From the NCBI RefSeq assembly GCF_025751555.1, contig NZ_JAOWLB010000001.1:124001-188000 (forward strand): 64,000 nucleotides of DNA, written 5' to 3'. The translations under genes and the position numbers were made by a program. Below, piece after piece: positions 34,082 through 43,075 of this stretch. The DNA is from Ruegeria aquimaris. Lineage in GTDB: Bacteria; Pseudomonadota; Alphaproteobacteria; Rhodobacterales; Rhodobacteraceae. The stretch's first letter is position 1; each line of letters opens with the position of its first letter. The notes below the pieces were generated by a model, which was given only the letters and a program-made list of their open reading frames with translations, was not told the origin of the DNA and did no database searches.

Positions 34082-34984
34082 TTACCCCCGCTCCCGCCAG
34101 GCAGACAAATCCAACCCGAATTCACTTTCGAGCGGATCATAAGTGGCCTCGAACTTTTCCCGCAGACGAAGGAATACGTCATCTGTCTGACCCTTCTTCG
34201 CCGGACGCGTATTGAAGCGGCGGTAAATCCCCCGCACGAGTTCATATGTCGGCCCTTTGGGAAGGCGATCTCTGATCGCCATGTTCAATCGGTGAAGGCG
34301 GCGGTTGACCACCTCATAGCTTTCGTTGCTCGCCTCGAATGCGTAGTCATCGTAGAAACGCGGATCGATGCCGCACCAGGTGGCAATCCCGGACATGAAC
34401 GCGGCGGGGTCGCGCTTCAGGTCTTCGAACAGGCAGATCTTCATCCGCTCGTCCCCCAGCCGGTCGCGCCACCGTCGCAGCCATGGCAAGTAATCTGCAA
34501 AGTCCAGCGCATGGCGCGCCAATTCGTTGCCGCCGAAATCGTGAGTGCCGCGCTCCGCAGCCTCGAGAAAGTCGGCAAAGCTCATCTCGGCCGGGATATA
34601 GGCCCAATTGTTGCTGAAATAGTGATAGACGGACCGGATCTGCGATGCAGGTTCCCTCAAGACAAACAGGCACTTGGGCGCGTTTTCCAGCCTTGGGATC
34701 TCCGCCAGCGCTGTCTGGCTGTAGATGTACGCTGGCGTCGCCTCGAACAGCAGGCGAACAGGTCGATCAGAAGGCGCAAACGCCTTGTGATAGTGCTGGA
34801 GGCCGAGGCTGAAATTGAAATCGGAACGAAAGGCGTGACTGTCGGGATCCATGAAGAAGCAGGTTTCCTTTGGCGTCGAACCCTGCGCCATTGGATGATC
34901 GTCAAGCCAGTCGAAGAACGAGGAAGTCCCGGCCTTTGGGACCCCCGCAATGATCAGATCCGGCATTCGTTGATCCGTTTTCAT
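34082..34984 (-). CDS. Sulfotransferase 1 (PAPS-dependent, Sulfotransfer_1/3 type)
   Basis: 300 residues. The N-terminal IIAGVPKAGTSSFFDWL is the 5'-phosphosulfate-binding loop, and CLFVLREPASQIRSVYHYF supplies the 3'-phosphate-binding Arg/Ser motif. The protein is cytosolic with no signal peptide. It would transfer sulfate from PAPS to a sugar hydroxyl. Its ATG overlaps the stop of the glycosyltransferase gene upstream (ATGA), so sulfation and glycosyl transfer are expressed together. It is unrelated in detail to the second sulfotransferase at 43076. Confidence 0.85.
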   Translation of the reverse strand: MKTDQRMPDLIIAGVPKAGTSSFFDWLDDHPMAQGSTPKETCFFMDPDSHAFRSDFNFSLGLQHYHKAFAPSDRPVRLLFEATPAYIYSQTALAEIPRLENAPKCLFVLREPASQIRSVYHYFSNNWAYIPAEMSFADFLEAAERGTHDFGGNELARHALDFADYLPWLRRWRDRLGDERMKICLFEDLKRDPAAFMSGIATWCGIDPRFYDDYAFEASNESYEVVNRRLHRLNMAIRDRLPKGPTYELVRGIYRRFNTRPAKKGQTDDVFLRLREKFEATYDPLESEFGLDLSAWRERG

Positions 34985-36165
34985 CCGGCCCGCTTTCCGC
35001 CCAACAGCGCGCGCAGGTTCTCTGCCATCTCTTCTGCAAAACGCCCTCGAGAAAAGCGCTCCCTGTACGTCTCTTCCGCCAGAGGTCTCATCTTGGCCAG
35101 ATCCTCTCGGCCAACGCGCGACAACAGATCCGCCAGCGCCTCGATTTCCAGCGGGAAGGACCAGCCAGTTCTACCTTCGTCAACCAGTTCGTGCATTCCG
35201 CTTCGCCGCGCGACGATCACCGGCGTACCGTTCCGGTAGGCCTCGGGAACCACCAGCGGCAATCCTTCCCAACGGGACGGGACCACGAGGGCATCGGCAG
35301 ATCGATAGTAACTGTCGATCTCACCCGGCCCGACCCAGCCGTGATAGGTTACACCTTCTCCAAACACCGGTAGTTCAGAGCCTCGCACCGGAGCCCCGAC
35401 AATGTGCAAGCGCAAGTCGCTGTTGCTGGATCGGGCAAGATCGTATGCTGGCAGGAGCAGATCCAACCCTTTTTGATGATCGAACCTGCCGACAAACAAG
35501 AGATTCACACGGCTCGATCCAGGCGTTTCGAACCGATCCGCCCGAGCCTCTGGTTCAGGAGGATCCACCGCATTTTCGACAATGACGTGACGCCCGCGAT
35601 AGGCAAACCTCTGAGCAGTGTCAGCATCCGAGGCAGAAACGTTGACAACCAGATCCGCCAGTCCGCACAGGTTGCCCTCTACAAACCGAATGATGCGTGA
35701 CTTCCAACCATCGGTTTGTAGCGTATTCGCTGCCCAGCAATGAGCACAATACACCGCGGGCGTTCTATCTCCTGACAAACGCAGAAGCGTCAGAGGCAAT
35801 AGCGAGAACGTGCTGTGGAAGAAGTAGAGTTCGGGGCGCAACAGTCTTTTTTGCCGCCAGAAGGCGCGCACAAGGTTCCACATCGCCACCGGTCCGCGCC
35901 GGTTTCTTGCAAAAGTGATGGCGCGCGTGGCGTCGCGCAGAATTCCCTTGTCGGATTCGGGTAACAGAACCGAAAGCGAGAATCCGAAAGGCACCAGTGA
36001 CTCCAGCAGGTCCTGGTAACGGCCGACGCCGCCCTGAGCGGTTTCGCAGACACTCAAGATCCTGGTCGTCGCGTCGCCCGGCTTTTCAACACCGCCCGAA
36101 ACGCCCGCTGTTCTCCCCTTTCCTACCGCGTCCCCCGGATGATTCTCGCTTCTTTGGTTAACCAT
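34981..36165 (-). CDS. Glycosyltransferase family 4-type (group 1)
   Basis: 394 residues from the ATG at 36165; the open frame to 36240 is non-coding in character. Features are the glycine loop TAQGGVGRYQDLL near residue 45, YCAHCWA, the C-terminal NLLFVGRFDHQKGLDLLL, and the donor-site pattern PSRWEGLPLVVPEAYRNGTPVI with the EX7E glutamates. It forms a two-gene minus-strand operon with the sulfotransferase. The divergent neighbour at 36383 is the priming sugar transferase of the polysaccharide locus. Confidence 0.88.
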   Translation of the reverse strand: MVNQRSENHPGDAVGKGRTAGVSGGVEKPGDATTRILSVCETAQGGVGRYQDLLESLVPFGFSLSVLLPESDKGILRDATRAITFARNRRGPVAMWNLVRAFWRQKRLLRPELYFFHSTFSLLPLTLLRLSGDRTPAVYCAHCWAANTLQTDGWKSRIIRFVEGNLCGLADLVVNVSASDADTAQRFAYRGRHVIVENAVDPPEPEARADRFETPGSSRVNLLFVGRFDHQKGLDLLLPAYDLARSSNSDLRLHIVGAPVRGSELPVFGEGVTYHGWVGPGEIDSYYRSADALVVPSRWEGLPLVVPEAYRNGTPVIVARRSGMHELVDEGRTGWSFPLEIEALADLLSRVGREDLAKMRPLAEETYRERFSRGRFAEEMAENLRALLGGKRAG

Positions 36166-36246
36166 ATTTGTCTTGCTCAACGATACTGTTCCGAAATCAC
36201 GCAAGATTCGGCTTCTCAGGTTGCAACTGTTGCCAAACATTTAACA

Positions 36247-36261
36247 GAAACAGACTGTTTC
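36247..36261. promoter_or_regulatory. 15-bp palindrome in divergent promoter region of the polysaccharide locus
   Basis: GAAACAG and CTGTTTC are perfect 7-base arms around a single A. The site lies in the AT-rich 217-base gap between the minus-strand glycosyltransferase (start 36165) and the plus-strand priming transferase (start 36383), a natural place for one regulator to control both arms. The rest of the gap contains T-rich tracts (for example 36337-36365) but no certain -35/-10 pair. Confidence 0.45.
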
Positions 36262-36382
36262 CAGGTTGGAACTTAGCCGACTGTCTCAAATTATGCGAAA
36301 ATCCATATGAATGTGGTACCTCTAAGTTTCGTGGATATCTTTTTTGAGTTTCGTAGGGTTTTTTTGGGCTGGGGGGCTCCGA

Positions 36383-37069
36383 ATGAAGTTGGGAAAGGTT
36401 CAGCTGCCGCTGACCGACAGCCGGTGCATGGAGGCCATCGTACTTCCAGAGCGAACAGGGTTCTATCGGAGTGTCGGAAAGCGCGGTTTTGATGTAAGTT
36501 TGAGCATTCTGATACTGGTAGCGATGTTGCCGATTATGCTGTTGCTGATGATCATCACGATGTTGGATGGGGGACCTCCGGTGTTCGCTCATGAACGTGT
36601 CGGCAAGGGCCACCAGCGGTTCAAGTGTTTGAAATTCAGAACAATGCGTGTTGATGCCGACGTGGCACTCAAAGAGTACCTGGCCGATAATCCGGCGGCG
36701 CGAAAGGAATGGGAAGAGCATCACAAGCTTTCCAAAGACCCGAGGGTCACCTCGATTGGCCGGTTTCTGCGCCGTACCAGCCTGGACGAACTCCCACAAC
36801 TGCTGAACGTGATTTCCGGCGATATGAGCTTTGTCGGGCCGAGGCCGGTGACCGACGAAGAGCTTGGACGTTACGGTGCCCACCTGCCCAAATACCTCGC
36901 CCTGCGTCCCGGTGTTACCGGGTTGTGGCAAGTAAACGGGCGGGGACGGGTTTCATATGAAGAGCGCGTGAAGATGGACGCGGCTTATTTCTACGGGCTA
37001 AGCTTTCTTGGAGATCTGGGTTTGATGCTCAAGACATGCTTGGTGGTGTTTCAGTGTCGTGGTCGGTAA
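36383..37069 (+). CDS. Undecaprenyl-phosphate sugar-1-phosphate transferase (priming enzyme, ExoY-like)
   Basis: 228 residues from the ATG at 36383 with a GGGGGG site 6 bases before it. One membrane segment at about residues 35-57 ([22 protein letters not shown]), then the bacterial sugar transferase domain: [49 protein letters not shown] and [13 protein letters not shown]. It is the short single-helix ExoY type, without the extra membrane domain of WcaJ. It loads the first sugar phosphate on undecaprenyl phosphate at the inner membrane and starts the repeat unit. It leads the main polysaccharide operon. Confidence 0.92.
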   Translation: MKLGKVQLPLTDSRCMEAIVLPERTGFYRSVGKRGFDVSLSILILVAMLPIMLLLMIITMLDGGPPVFAHERVGKGHQRFKCLKFRTMRVDADVALKEYLADNPAARKEWEEHHKLSKDPRVTSIGRFLRRTSLDELPQLLNVISGDMSFVGPRPVTDEELGRYGAHLPKYLALRPGVTGLWQVNGRGRVSYEERVKMDAAYFYGLSFLGDLGLMLKTCLVVFQCRGR

Positions 37070-37116
37070 ATGAAGACAACGCAACTAGCACGACCCGCAA
37101 GCAAAGGAATGGGTCC

Positions 37117-39315
37117 ATGAACGGCGAGGTATCACTGGCCGATATCTTTCGGCAATCATTCGCCTTCTTGAGGCGACATGCCGTTCGCATTCTCTTTTTG
37201 GGGTTTGTTTGCGCTGCGCTTATGATCCTTGCGGTTCAGCAGATGGAGCGCCTGTACAAGAGCTCCGCCCAACTTTTGATAGAACGTCCCGCAACCAATC
37301 CGATCGAAGCGGAGAACCCCACTTTTCCGACGACCGGTACCGGCTACGTCGATAGTCAGATCCTGCTGATCGAAGCGGATGATACCTTGATCAAGGTCGT
37401 GCGGGACGCGGATTTGACCTCGGAACCATTCTTTCAGTCGCAGCCCCCCGGAATTCTGGATCAAGGCATCGCGGCGCTGAAATCACTGCTGCTGGCAAGG
37501 GAGGAAAACGAAAAGGCATTGCCCGAGGGCGCACCGGACCGACCAACCCTCAACGCCAAGAACAAGCTGTCCGAGGCCCTGACTGTCAGCCGCGAGGGCG
37601 AAACCAACGTCATCACCATTGATATCCGTGCAAACTCCCCCTCTCTGTCGCGCCGGGTGGCCGAAGCGGTCGCGGCGACCTATGTCGAACTGCGTCTGGA
37701 TCAACGACGCGAGGACGCAAGACAGATCAGCAAGTGGATTGATGCCCGGGCCGAGGAACTCAGGCAGGAGGTGTCCCGCGCCGAACAAGCCGTAACCGAT
37801 TTCCGGGTCAAGCACGGGCTGATCGGCGAGGCCGGTGGCGTCACGCTGAGCAACCAGCAAATGACCGAGTTGAATGCCGAACTGGTGGCGGCCAATGCCA
37901 ATCTGGCGCTCAAGCAAGCCGCTTTGGAGCGGGCACGTGCCTTGCAGCAGCAGGGTGGCGATATCCTGAACCTTCCCGAGGTTCAGACCTCGGAAATCTT
38001 GACGGAACTGCGGCTACAGCTTCTGGAAATCGAGTTGCGCGAACGCGATCTGAGCGCGACATCAGGCAGCAACAATACAAGGCTGCAACAAGTACGCGAA
38101 CAAAAGGCGGCCATCGAAAGGCAGATTGGCGATCAGGTAAACCGCATGATCGGCGTTCTTGCCAACGAGGTCGAAACGGCCGAGAACCATGTGAAGCTTC
38201 TGACCGACGCGCTTAGCCTGGTCGGCGGTCAATCCAGCATCGAAATCCGCAACAATGTCGACCTGCAACAGCTTGAGCGCGTGGCCGAAGCCTACCGGAT
38301 CAGATATGAGCGCTACCTGAACAATGCGGGCCTTGCCGAGGAAATCACCTCTTTCTCGACCAGCGGCACACAGGTGGTGACTTCGGCGACTGTCCCGCTG
38401 GAGCCTGTATACCCGCCGGTGAAGGTCTTTGTGATCCTCAGCTTCATGCTGGGCAATATCGCTGGCATTCTGTGGGGACTGGCCCGTGAGGCGCTTGACA
38501 CCACGTTCAAGACCTCGGCACAGGTCGAAAGCGTTCTGGGCCTCAAGGTGTTGGTGCAATTGCCCAAGCTTTCGAAAACACAGCGCATTCCCGATATCAT
38601 CGAGCAGGAACCGCTCGCCCCATATACCGAGAGAATTGCGGCGCTGCGCTATTCGCTTCGCAATGATCGCTCGGGCGATAACCTTGCCCCGGTCATCTGC
38701 CTTGCGTCGACCACCCCACAAGAGGGAAAAACCTCTATCGCCGCGGCCATGGCCACCTCGGGCAGCGTTACAGGGCAACGCGTGCTCCTGATCGACGGGG
38801 ACCTTCGGCGCGCCGGTCTTTCGGCACAGTTCGGCCTGGAAGATGAAGTTGGTCTTGCCGACATCTTGCAAGGCAGCGAGTGGAAGTCGGCACCATCTGG
38901 CACCGATGGGGTTCTGGACATCTTGCCTGCCGGAATCCTCACGGACATGCCGATCAATGCCTTGGAGTCGCCCCGACTGGGCGAGTTGCTCGACCGAGCT
39001 CGCCGCGACTACGACATGATCATCATCGACGGCCCACCGGCGGCCAATGCCGCCGACTCAGCTATCCTGTCCCAGAACAGCGACAAGGTAGTGTTTGTCG
39101 TACGCTGGGGGCAGACCGAGTTCTCGGCGGCGGAACGGGCTTTGACTCGTCTCTCCCGCCGGAAAATCGTCGGCGCGGTGATTAACTTCAGCGAGTTGGA
39201 CGATGACCCTTGGCTCGGTGAAACCTATCGCCTTTATGACCGGCCACATGCCACGTCCAAGAAACCACGTACCGGGAAAGTGACCTCGATTGCGGATTGG
39301 GGGCGAAGGGCATGA
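37117..39315 (+). CDS. Polysaccharide co-polymerase with tyrosine-kinase domain (Wzc/ExoP-like)
   Basis: 732 residues from the ATG at 37117, which has an AAGGAA site. The N-terminal Wzz domain has a membrane segment near residues 22-42 and a second near 450, bracketing a long periplasmic region with predicted coiled coil (about 190-340). The cytoplasmic BY-kinase domain shows Walker A in TPQEGKTSIAAA, A' in LLIDGDLRRAGLS and B in MIIIDGPPAAN. The C-terminal tail has only two Tyr (GETYRLYD) instead of a cluster. It controls chain length and export with the polymerase. It overlaps the next gene by an ATGA. Confidence 0.92.
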   Translation: MNGEVSLADIFRQSFAFLRRHAVRILFLGFVCAALMILAVQQMERLYKSSAQLLIERPATNPIEAENPTFPTTGTGYVDSQILLIEADDTLIKVVRDADLTSEPFFQSQPPGILDQGIAALKSLLLAREENEKALPEGAPDRPTLNAKNKLSEALTVSREGETNVITIDIRANSPSLSRRVAEAVAATYVELRLDQRREDARQISKWIDARAEELRQEVSRAEQAVTDFRVKHGLIGEAGGVTLSNQQMTELNAELVAANANLALKQAALERARALQQQGGDILNLPEVQTSEILTELRLQLLEIELRERDLSATSGSNNTRLQQVREQKAAIERQIGDQVNRMIGVLANEVETAENHVKLLTDALSLVGGQSSIEIRNNVDLQQLERVAEAYRIRYERYLNNAGLAEEITSFSTSGTQVVTSATVPLEPVYPPVKVFVILSFMLGNIAGILWGLAREALDTTFKTSAQVESVLGLKVLVQLPKLSKTQRIPDIIEQEPLAPYTERIAALRYSLRNDRSGDNLAPVICLASTTPQEGKTSIAAAMATSGSVTGQRVLLIDGDLRRAGLSAQFGLEDEVGLADILQGSEWKSAPSGTDGVLDILPAGILTDMPINALESPRLGELLDRARRDYDMIIIDGPPAANAADSAILSQNSDKVVFVVRWGQTEFSAAERALTRLSRRKIVGAVINFSELDDDPWLGETYRLYDRPHATSKKPRTGKVTSIADWGRRA

Positions 39316-40661
39316 CGTCCGCAACACCCAGGGCAACAACGCCCCGGATGTTGCTTTGGGCGACCACGGTTCTGTTGGCTACGCTGTCATTGACCTGGAT
39401 ACAGGTGGCATCCGCCGCAGGCTTTCAACTCAAGGTTCCCTATGTTGCCACCATAGCTCTGGGGATCGTGCTGTGCGGCTCTCCGAGCCGTTTTGCGACC
39501 GGACTCAACGCGTTGCTGCCAGCAGTGTTCCCCTGGCTAATTGTCTACATGATCTACTTGGCCCTTCTGTCGATCAACCTCGCCGGCGCCCCATCCAAGG
39601 GGATCGTGCTGCGACAGGTTTTTTTTGTGATTTGCGGATTGACCTTCGCGGTGAGTTTGGTCGCTGCCACGGCCGATAATCGCATCTTGCGGCGCGGCGG
39701 CGCATTGGCGATCGTTTCTTTCTTTGTGGTAACCGAATACCTGGCACGCCAAATCGGTTTAAGCTGGATCACCGCCATAATCCGCTTCGCGACAACCGGA
39801 GATCTGGACTACATTTTCTATCATTTCCTGCGGGAGATCTTCCAAACGGTGGCCCCTGCCGGAGTCGAGGTCCCGGCCTCTGAGAAAAACATTGTTGCAG
39901 TATGCGTGTTTACTGCCCTCATCTTGTTCAGATCGGGGCATACAAGCGCCAAGCCCGATATTCTCGGCATCGCGTTGACACTGTTCCTTCTCGGTGTCCT
40001 GGTGGTATTCAACACCCGCTCGGTACTCATGATCTCGGCCCTAGGCATTCCGACCGCTGCCTGGATCAGGCTATTGCGCGAAGGCGTTCGTAATCCGGGC
40101 GAATTCTACATCAAATCCTTCGCCATCCTGGCTCTGTTAATAGTGCTGATCCTGTTGCTATCGGCCGGATCGGCCGCGATGGATGAATTGGAAGCGCGAT
40201 TGTCATTCAATGACAATTCGACCGAAGGCAGGCTCTCACAATACAGTTGGGCCTTGTCCCAGATCGAGCGAAATCCGCTGCTCGGGTCCGGCCTGATCGA
40301 ACTCAAAGGACAACTCGTCCACAATCTATTCCTGGGCGCGTGGCTGCACGCCGGACTTGCGCCCTTTCTTCTTGTCGTCTCCACCTATCTGCTGATCGTC
40401 TTGTCATGGCTTAGATTTGTGGCGGCTATCGTTTTCCGGCCAGCACTCTGGGTTCTGCCGCTTCGTGCCGAATGGGTGGCCATTCTTCCCATGCTTCCCT
40501 TGTTCAGGGTGTGGGTGGCCGGAGACGCAGGGCACCCTGGATTTGGCGAGTGGATCGCGCTGGGCGCGTTTTTTGGACTCGTCGCGGCCAATCGACTGGC
40601 CCAAAACGCCTCTTCCCGAAATGCTAAACGGCCGTCCGGCATCAACCTCGTGGTGACATGA
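39312..40661 (+). CDS. Wzy-like O-antigen/exopolysaccharide polymerase (multi-pass membrane protein)
   Basis: 449 residues from the ATG at 39312, which overlaps the co-polymerase stop. Ten or more hydrophobic segments are visible. A periplasmic loop around residues 280-320 (LSFNDNSTEGRLSQYSWALSQIERNPLLGSG) is the pattern seen in O-antigen ligase/polymerase (Wzy_C) proteins, followed by VHNLFLGAWLHAGL. Family identity is based on topology, this loop and context, as these proteins are poorly conserved. It would join repeat units on the periplasmic side. Confidence 0.75.
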   Translation: MTSATPRATTPRMLLWATTVLLATLSLTWIQVASAAGFQLKVPYVATIALGIVLCGSPSRFATGLNALLPAVFPWLIVYMIYLALLSINLAGAPSKGIVLRQVFFVICGLTFAVSLVAATADNRILRRGGALAIVSFFVVTEYLARQIGLSWITAIIRFATTGDLDYIFYHFLREIFQTVAPAGVEVPASEKNIVAVCVFTALILFRSGHTSAKPDILGIALTLFLLGVLVVFNTRSVLMISALGIPTAAWIRLLREGVRNPGEFYIKSFAILALLIVLILLLSAGSAAMDELEARLSFNDNSTEGRLSQYSWALSQIERNPLLGSGLIELKGQLVHNLFLGAWLHAGLAPFLLVVSTYLLIVLSWLRFVAAIVFRPALWVLPLRAEWVAILPMLPLFRVWVAGDAGHPGFGEWIALGAFFGLVAANRLAQNASSRNAKRPSGINLVVT

Positions 40662-40807
40662 CAGTGATTGCCAATACACCGGGCAGCGCATTCGCCGCGC
40701 GCCTGTCTCAGCAAAGTAGACAACGTGAAAAGGACCAGAGATCCTCCACACCCGATCGGCGGCAAAGAGGCAGCGCCACACTGGGAAAGACACTGGATCG
40801 GCAATGA
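40658..40807 (+). CDS. Small basic protein, 49 codons, coupled by ATGA overlaps on both sides
   Basis: The ATG at 40658 overlaps the polymerase stop (ATGA), and the TGA at 40805 in turn overlaps the ATG at 40804 of the GT2 frame. The predicted peptide begins MTVIANTPGSAFAARLSQQ and is rich in Arg, Gln and Ser, with no signal peptide or membrane segment. It fills most of an otherwise empty 160-base gap. The double overlap argues for translation, either as a functional small protein or as a coupling leader for the glycosyltransferase. No homologue is recognised. Confidence 0.45.
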   Translation: MTVIANTPGSAFAARLSQQSRQREKDQRSSTPDRRQRGSATLGKTLDRQ

Positions 40808-40821
40808 AAGAGGGGAGAACA

Positions 40822-41721
40822 ATGCCATCGCCGACGGTCACGGTTGGTGTAGCAACAGCGAACCGTCCTCAGGTGGTGGCTGAGTTGATCCGCTATCTCG
40901 CATCCTTGTCCGATGCACCGGATCGCGTCATGCTCTCGATCTCGGACGCCAAAGACGTCGACCCCACGTCCTTCCCGGAGGTTCCCTTTCAACTTGAGGT
41001 CATACGCTCGGAAAAGGGGTCCTGCGCGCAGCGGAACGCGATCCTGAAACACGAGAGAGACCGGGACATCGTCTTGTTTCTGGACGATGATTATCTGATC
41101 GCCGATGGTTTTCTGACGGAATTGCGCCAACTTTTCACCGAACACAGCAATGTCGTTCTTGCCACCGGTCGTGTAGTCGAAGATGGCGCCCGAGGCCCCG
41201 GGTTGGATTTCTCCGAAGGTCTGCGCATCCTTCGCAGCGCATCTACCGAGATTGGCGGCAACATGATCAGCGATGTCAGATCGGCCTACGGCTGCAACAT
41301 GGCGCTGCGCCTGCCGGTTTCAGGCGAACCGGTAGAGCTGTTCGATGAGACCCTGCCCCTGTACGGCTGGCTTGAAGATCTTGACTTCTCGCGGCGGGTG
41401 GCGCGACGCGGTCGGGTTATCCGCGCCGATACGCTGGTCGGCGTCCACCTGGGAACAAAGATCGGTCGCACCAAAGGCAAGATGCTGGGTTACTCACAAA
41501 TCGCCAACCCGATCTATCTGTGTCGCAAGGGAACCGTTGGCTGGCCACATGCCTTGCGATTGATGACCCGGAATATCCTGGCCAATCTCGTCGGCTCGCT
41601 TCGGCCGGCGCCATGGGTCGACCGTCGGGGCCGTTTGCATGGAAACTTCATCGCTCTCGCCGACCTCGCCCAAGGACGATCCTCGCCGACCCGTATCCTG
41701 GATTTCCGGTATGAGAAATGA
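40822..41721 (+). CDS. Glycosyltransferase family 2
   Basis: 299 residues from the ATG at 40822, which follows GAGGGGAGA and puts TVTVGVATANRP at the N-terminus as usual for GT2. The alternative ATG at 40804 adds six residues and overlaps the small ORF upstream. Motifs are VLFLDDDYLIADGFL (the metal-binding Asp residues), YGCNMALRL and LYGWLEDLDFSRR (ED acid/base motif). It is a cytoplasmic or membrane-associated enzyme adding a sugar to the repeat unit. The flippase gene starts within its last 11 bases. Confidence 0.88.
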   Translation: MPSPTVTVGVATANRPQVVAELIRYLASLSDAPDRVMLSISDAKDVDPTSFPEVPFQLEVIRSEKGSCAQRNAILKHERDRDIVLFLDDDYLIADGFLTELRQLFTEHSNVVLATGRVVEDGARGPGLDFSEGLRILRSASTEIGGNMISDVRSAYGCNMALRLPVSGEPVELFDETLPLYGWLEDLDFSRRVARRGRVIRADTLVGVHLGTKIGRTKGKMLGYSQIANPIYLCRKGTVGWPHALRLMTRNILANLVGSLRPAPWVDRRGRLHGNFIALADLAQGRSSPTRILDFRYEK

Positions 41722-43006
41722 CCCGGATGCGCCGATGACGGATAAGACTGTGCAGCAGCCCCAAAGCGGCCCCCGAATGCGTATTCGTTCCCTGATGGGC
41801 TGGGGAGTTTCAGCGCAACTGATCTACGTCGCCTGCCAGTTCGTGACACTGATTGGATTGACCCGGTTCGCGACAGTCTCGGAAGTCGGCATGTTCGGGC
41901 TTGCCTCGGCGATTGTGATACCAGTCTTCTTCTTCTTTGGTCTCGGCATGCGGGTCAACGTCGCGTCGTCGCTGCAATCGGATTACGCGTTTCGCGATTT
42001 CCTGTTTCTTCTATCGGTCTCGCTGGCAGCCGGGCTGGCATTGGTTTCGGCTATCGGTGTGCTCTCGTTCAGCGGTAGTCAACTTCTGATCTTGCTCATC
42101 CTGGCAGCGACCAAATCCGCCGAGTGCCTGTCTGAACTCTGCTACGGGGTTTTCCAGCGATACGACCGGATGAACCTCGTCGCAGGTTCGATCGTTTTGC
42201 GAAGCGCCGCCGGAACCGCGCTGTTTGTCGCGCTTCTTGTTTCGGGCCTGCCCGTAGTCTGGGCGTTCTCGGCACAGCTTCTTGTCTGGTCAACAGTCGC
42301 CTTGCTGCTCGACCTGCGGGTTGCAACAACACTTTCCCGGGCAAATCAGGATACCAGCTCACATCGCTCGGACAGGGTTTACAGGCTGGCCAGGGAATCA
42401 ATCCCGCTGGCCGCAAATGGATTGCTGTCCGCTTTGCAGGGAAACATGCCCCGATATGTGATCGCATGGCTTCTGGGAACAGCGGCACTGGGGCAGTTCA
42501 CGGCCGTTGCCTATGCCATGCAGGCGATCACAACGGTGACAATGGCCGCAGTCCAGTCACTGGTGGCCCGTTTTCGCGAGTATATCGCGGCATCGCGCCG
42601 CCACGCTTTGACAAAGACCTTCATCCGCCTGTTTGCCGGTCTGACCCTGATAGGGCTCGTCTGTGTCGGTGTGTCGGTCCTGATTGGCGACTGGCTGGTC
42701 CAAACCGTGTTCGGACCTGACTACGTGGATCTTGGGGCACTCTTGGCGGTTTGCGTTCTTGCCGGATTACTGCGCGCGTCCACTCTGGTTCTCCAGGGGA
42801 GCCTGATGGCCGGGCGCGCGTTTTCGATCGTGCTGCAAATGCGGATGGTATCCATGGCGGTAATGCTGTCAGCCTGTACTCTTGGCGGGATTCTTGGTGG
42901 CCTTGTGGGGGTTGCCATTGGAATGTGCACTGCCCTTACCGTGTTTCTGCTCATGCTGGTTCGCGCGGTCAAGACGCATGTGTTTCGACCGATGAGCAAT
43001 CCATGA
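41711..43006 (+). CDS. Polysaccharide flippase (Wzx-like, MATE/MOP superfamily)
   Basis: 431 residues from the ATG at 41711, which overlaps the GT2 gene; an internal ATG at 41735 is an alternative, and neither has a strong ribosome site. About twelve hydrophobic segments are spread over the protein, starting with MGWGVSAQLIYVACQFVTLI. The RFATVSEVGMFGLASAI region resembles the first helices of polysaccharide export flippases. It would move undecaprenyl-linked repeat units across the inner membrane between priming and polymerisation. With ExoY-like, Wzc-like and Wzy-like proteins it completes a Wzx/Wzy-type pathway. Confidence 0.83.
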   Translation: MRNDPDAPMTDKTVQQPQSGPRMRIRSLMGWGVSAQLIYVACQFVTLIGLTRFATVSEVGMFGLASAIVIPVFFFFGLGMRVNVASSLQSDYAFRDFLFLLSVSLAAGLALVSAIGVLSFSGSQLLILLILAATKSAECLSELCYGVFQRYDRMNLVAGSIVLRSAAGTALFVALLVSGLPVVWAFSAQLLVWSTVALLLDLRVATTLSRANQDTSSHRSDRVYRLARESIPLAANGLLSALQGNMPRYVIAWLLGTAALGQFTAVAYAMQAITTVTMAAVQSLVARFREYIAASRRHALTKTFIRLFAGLTLIGLVCVGVSVLIGDWLVQTVFGPDYVDLGALLAVCVLAGLLRASTLVLQGSLMAGRAFSIVLQMRMVSMAVMLSACTLGGILGGLVGVAIGMCTALTVFLLMLVRAVKTHVFRPMSNP

Positions 43007-43075
43007 GCACATAGGGCAAAATCCCGGTAATCCCGTGTTTGGGCAGTCGAAGTACTATGAGGAGCAAGCTCTGAT

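Noticed and set aside
36197-36931. Minus-strand 244-codon frame opposite the priming sugar transferase
   Set aside because: The plus strand encodes a complete ExoY-like protein with a good ribosome site; the antisense frame has no recognisable feature.
40668-40883. Plus-strand 71-codon frame in the wzy/GT2 gap
   Set aside because: It is out of frame with both neighbours and overlaps the start of the GT2 gene; the 49-codon frame with ATGA couplings is the better candidate.
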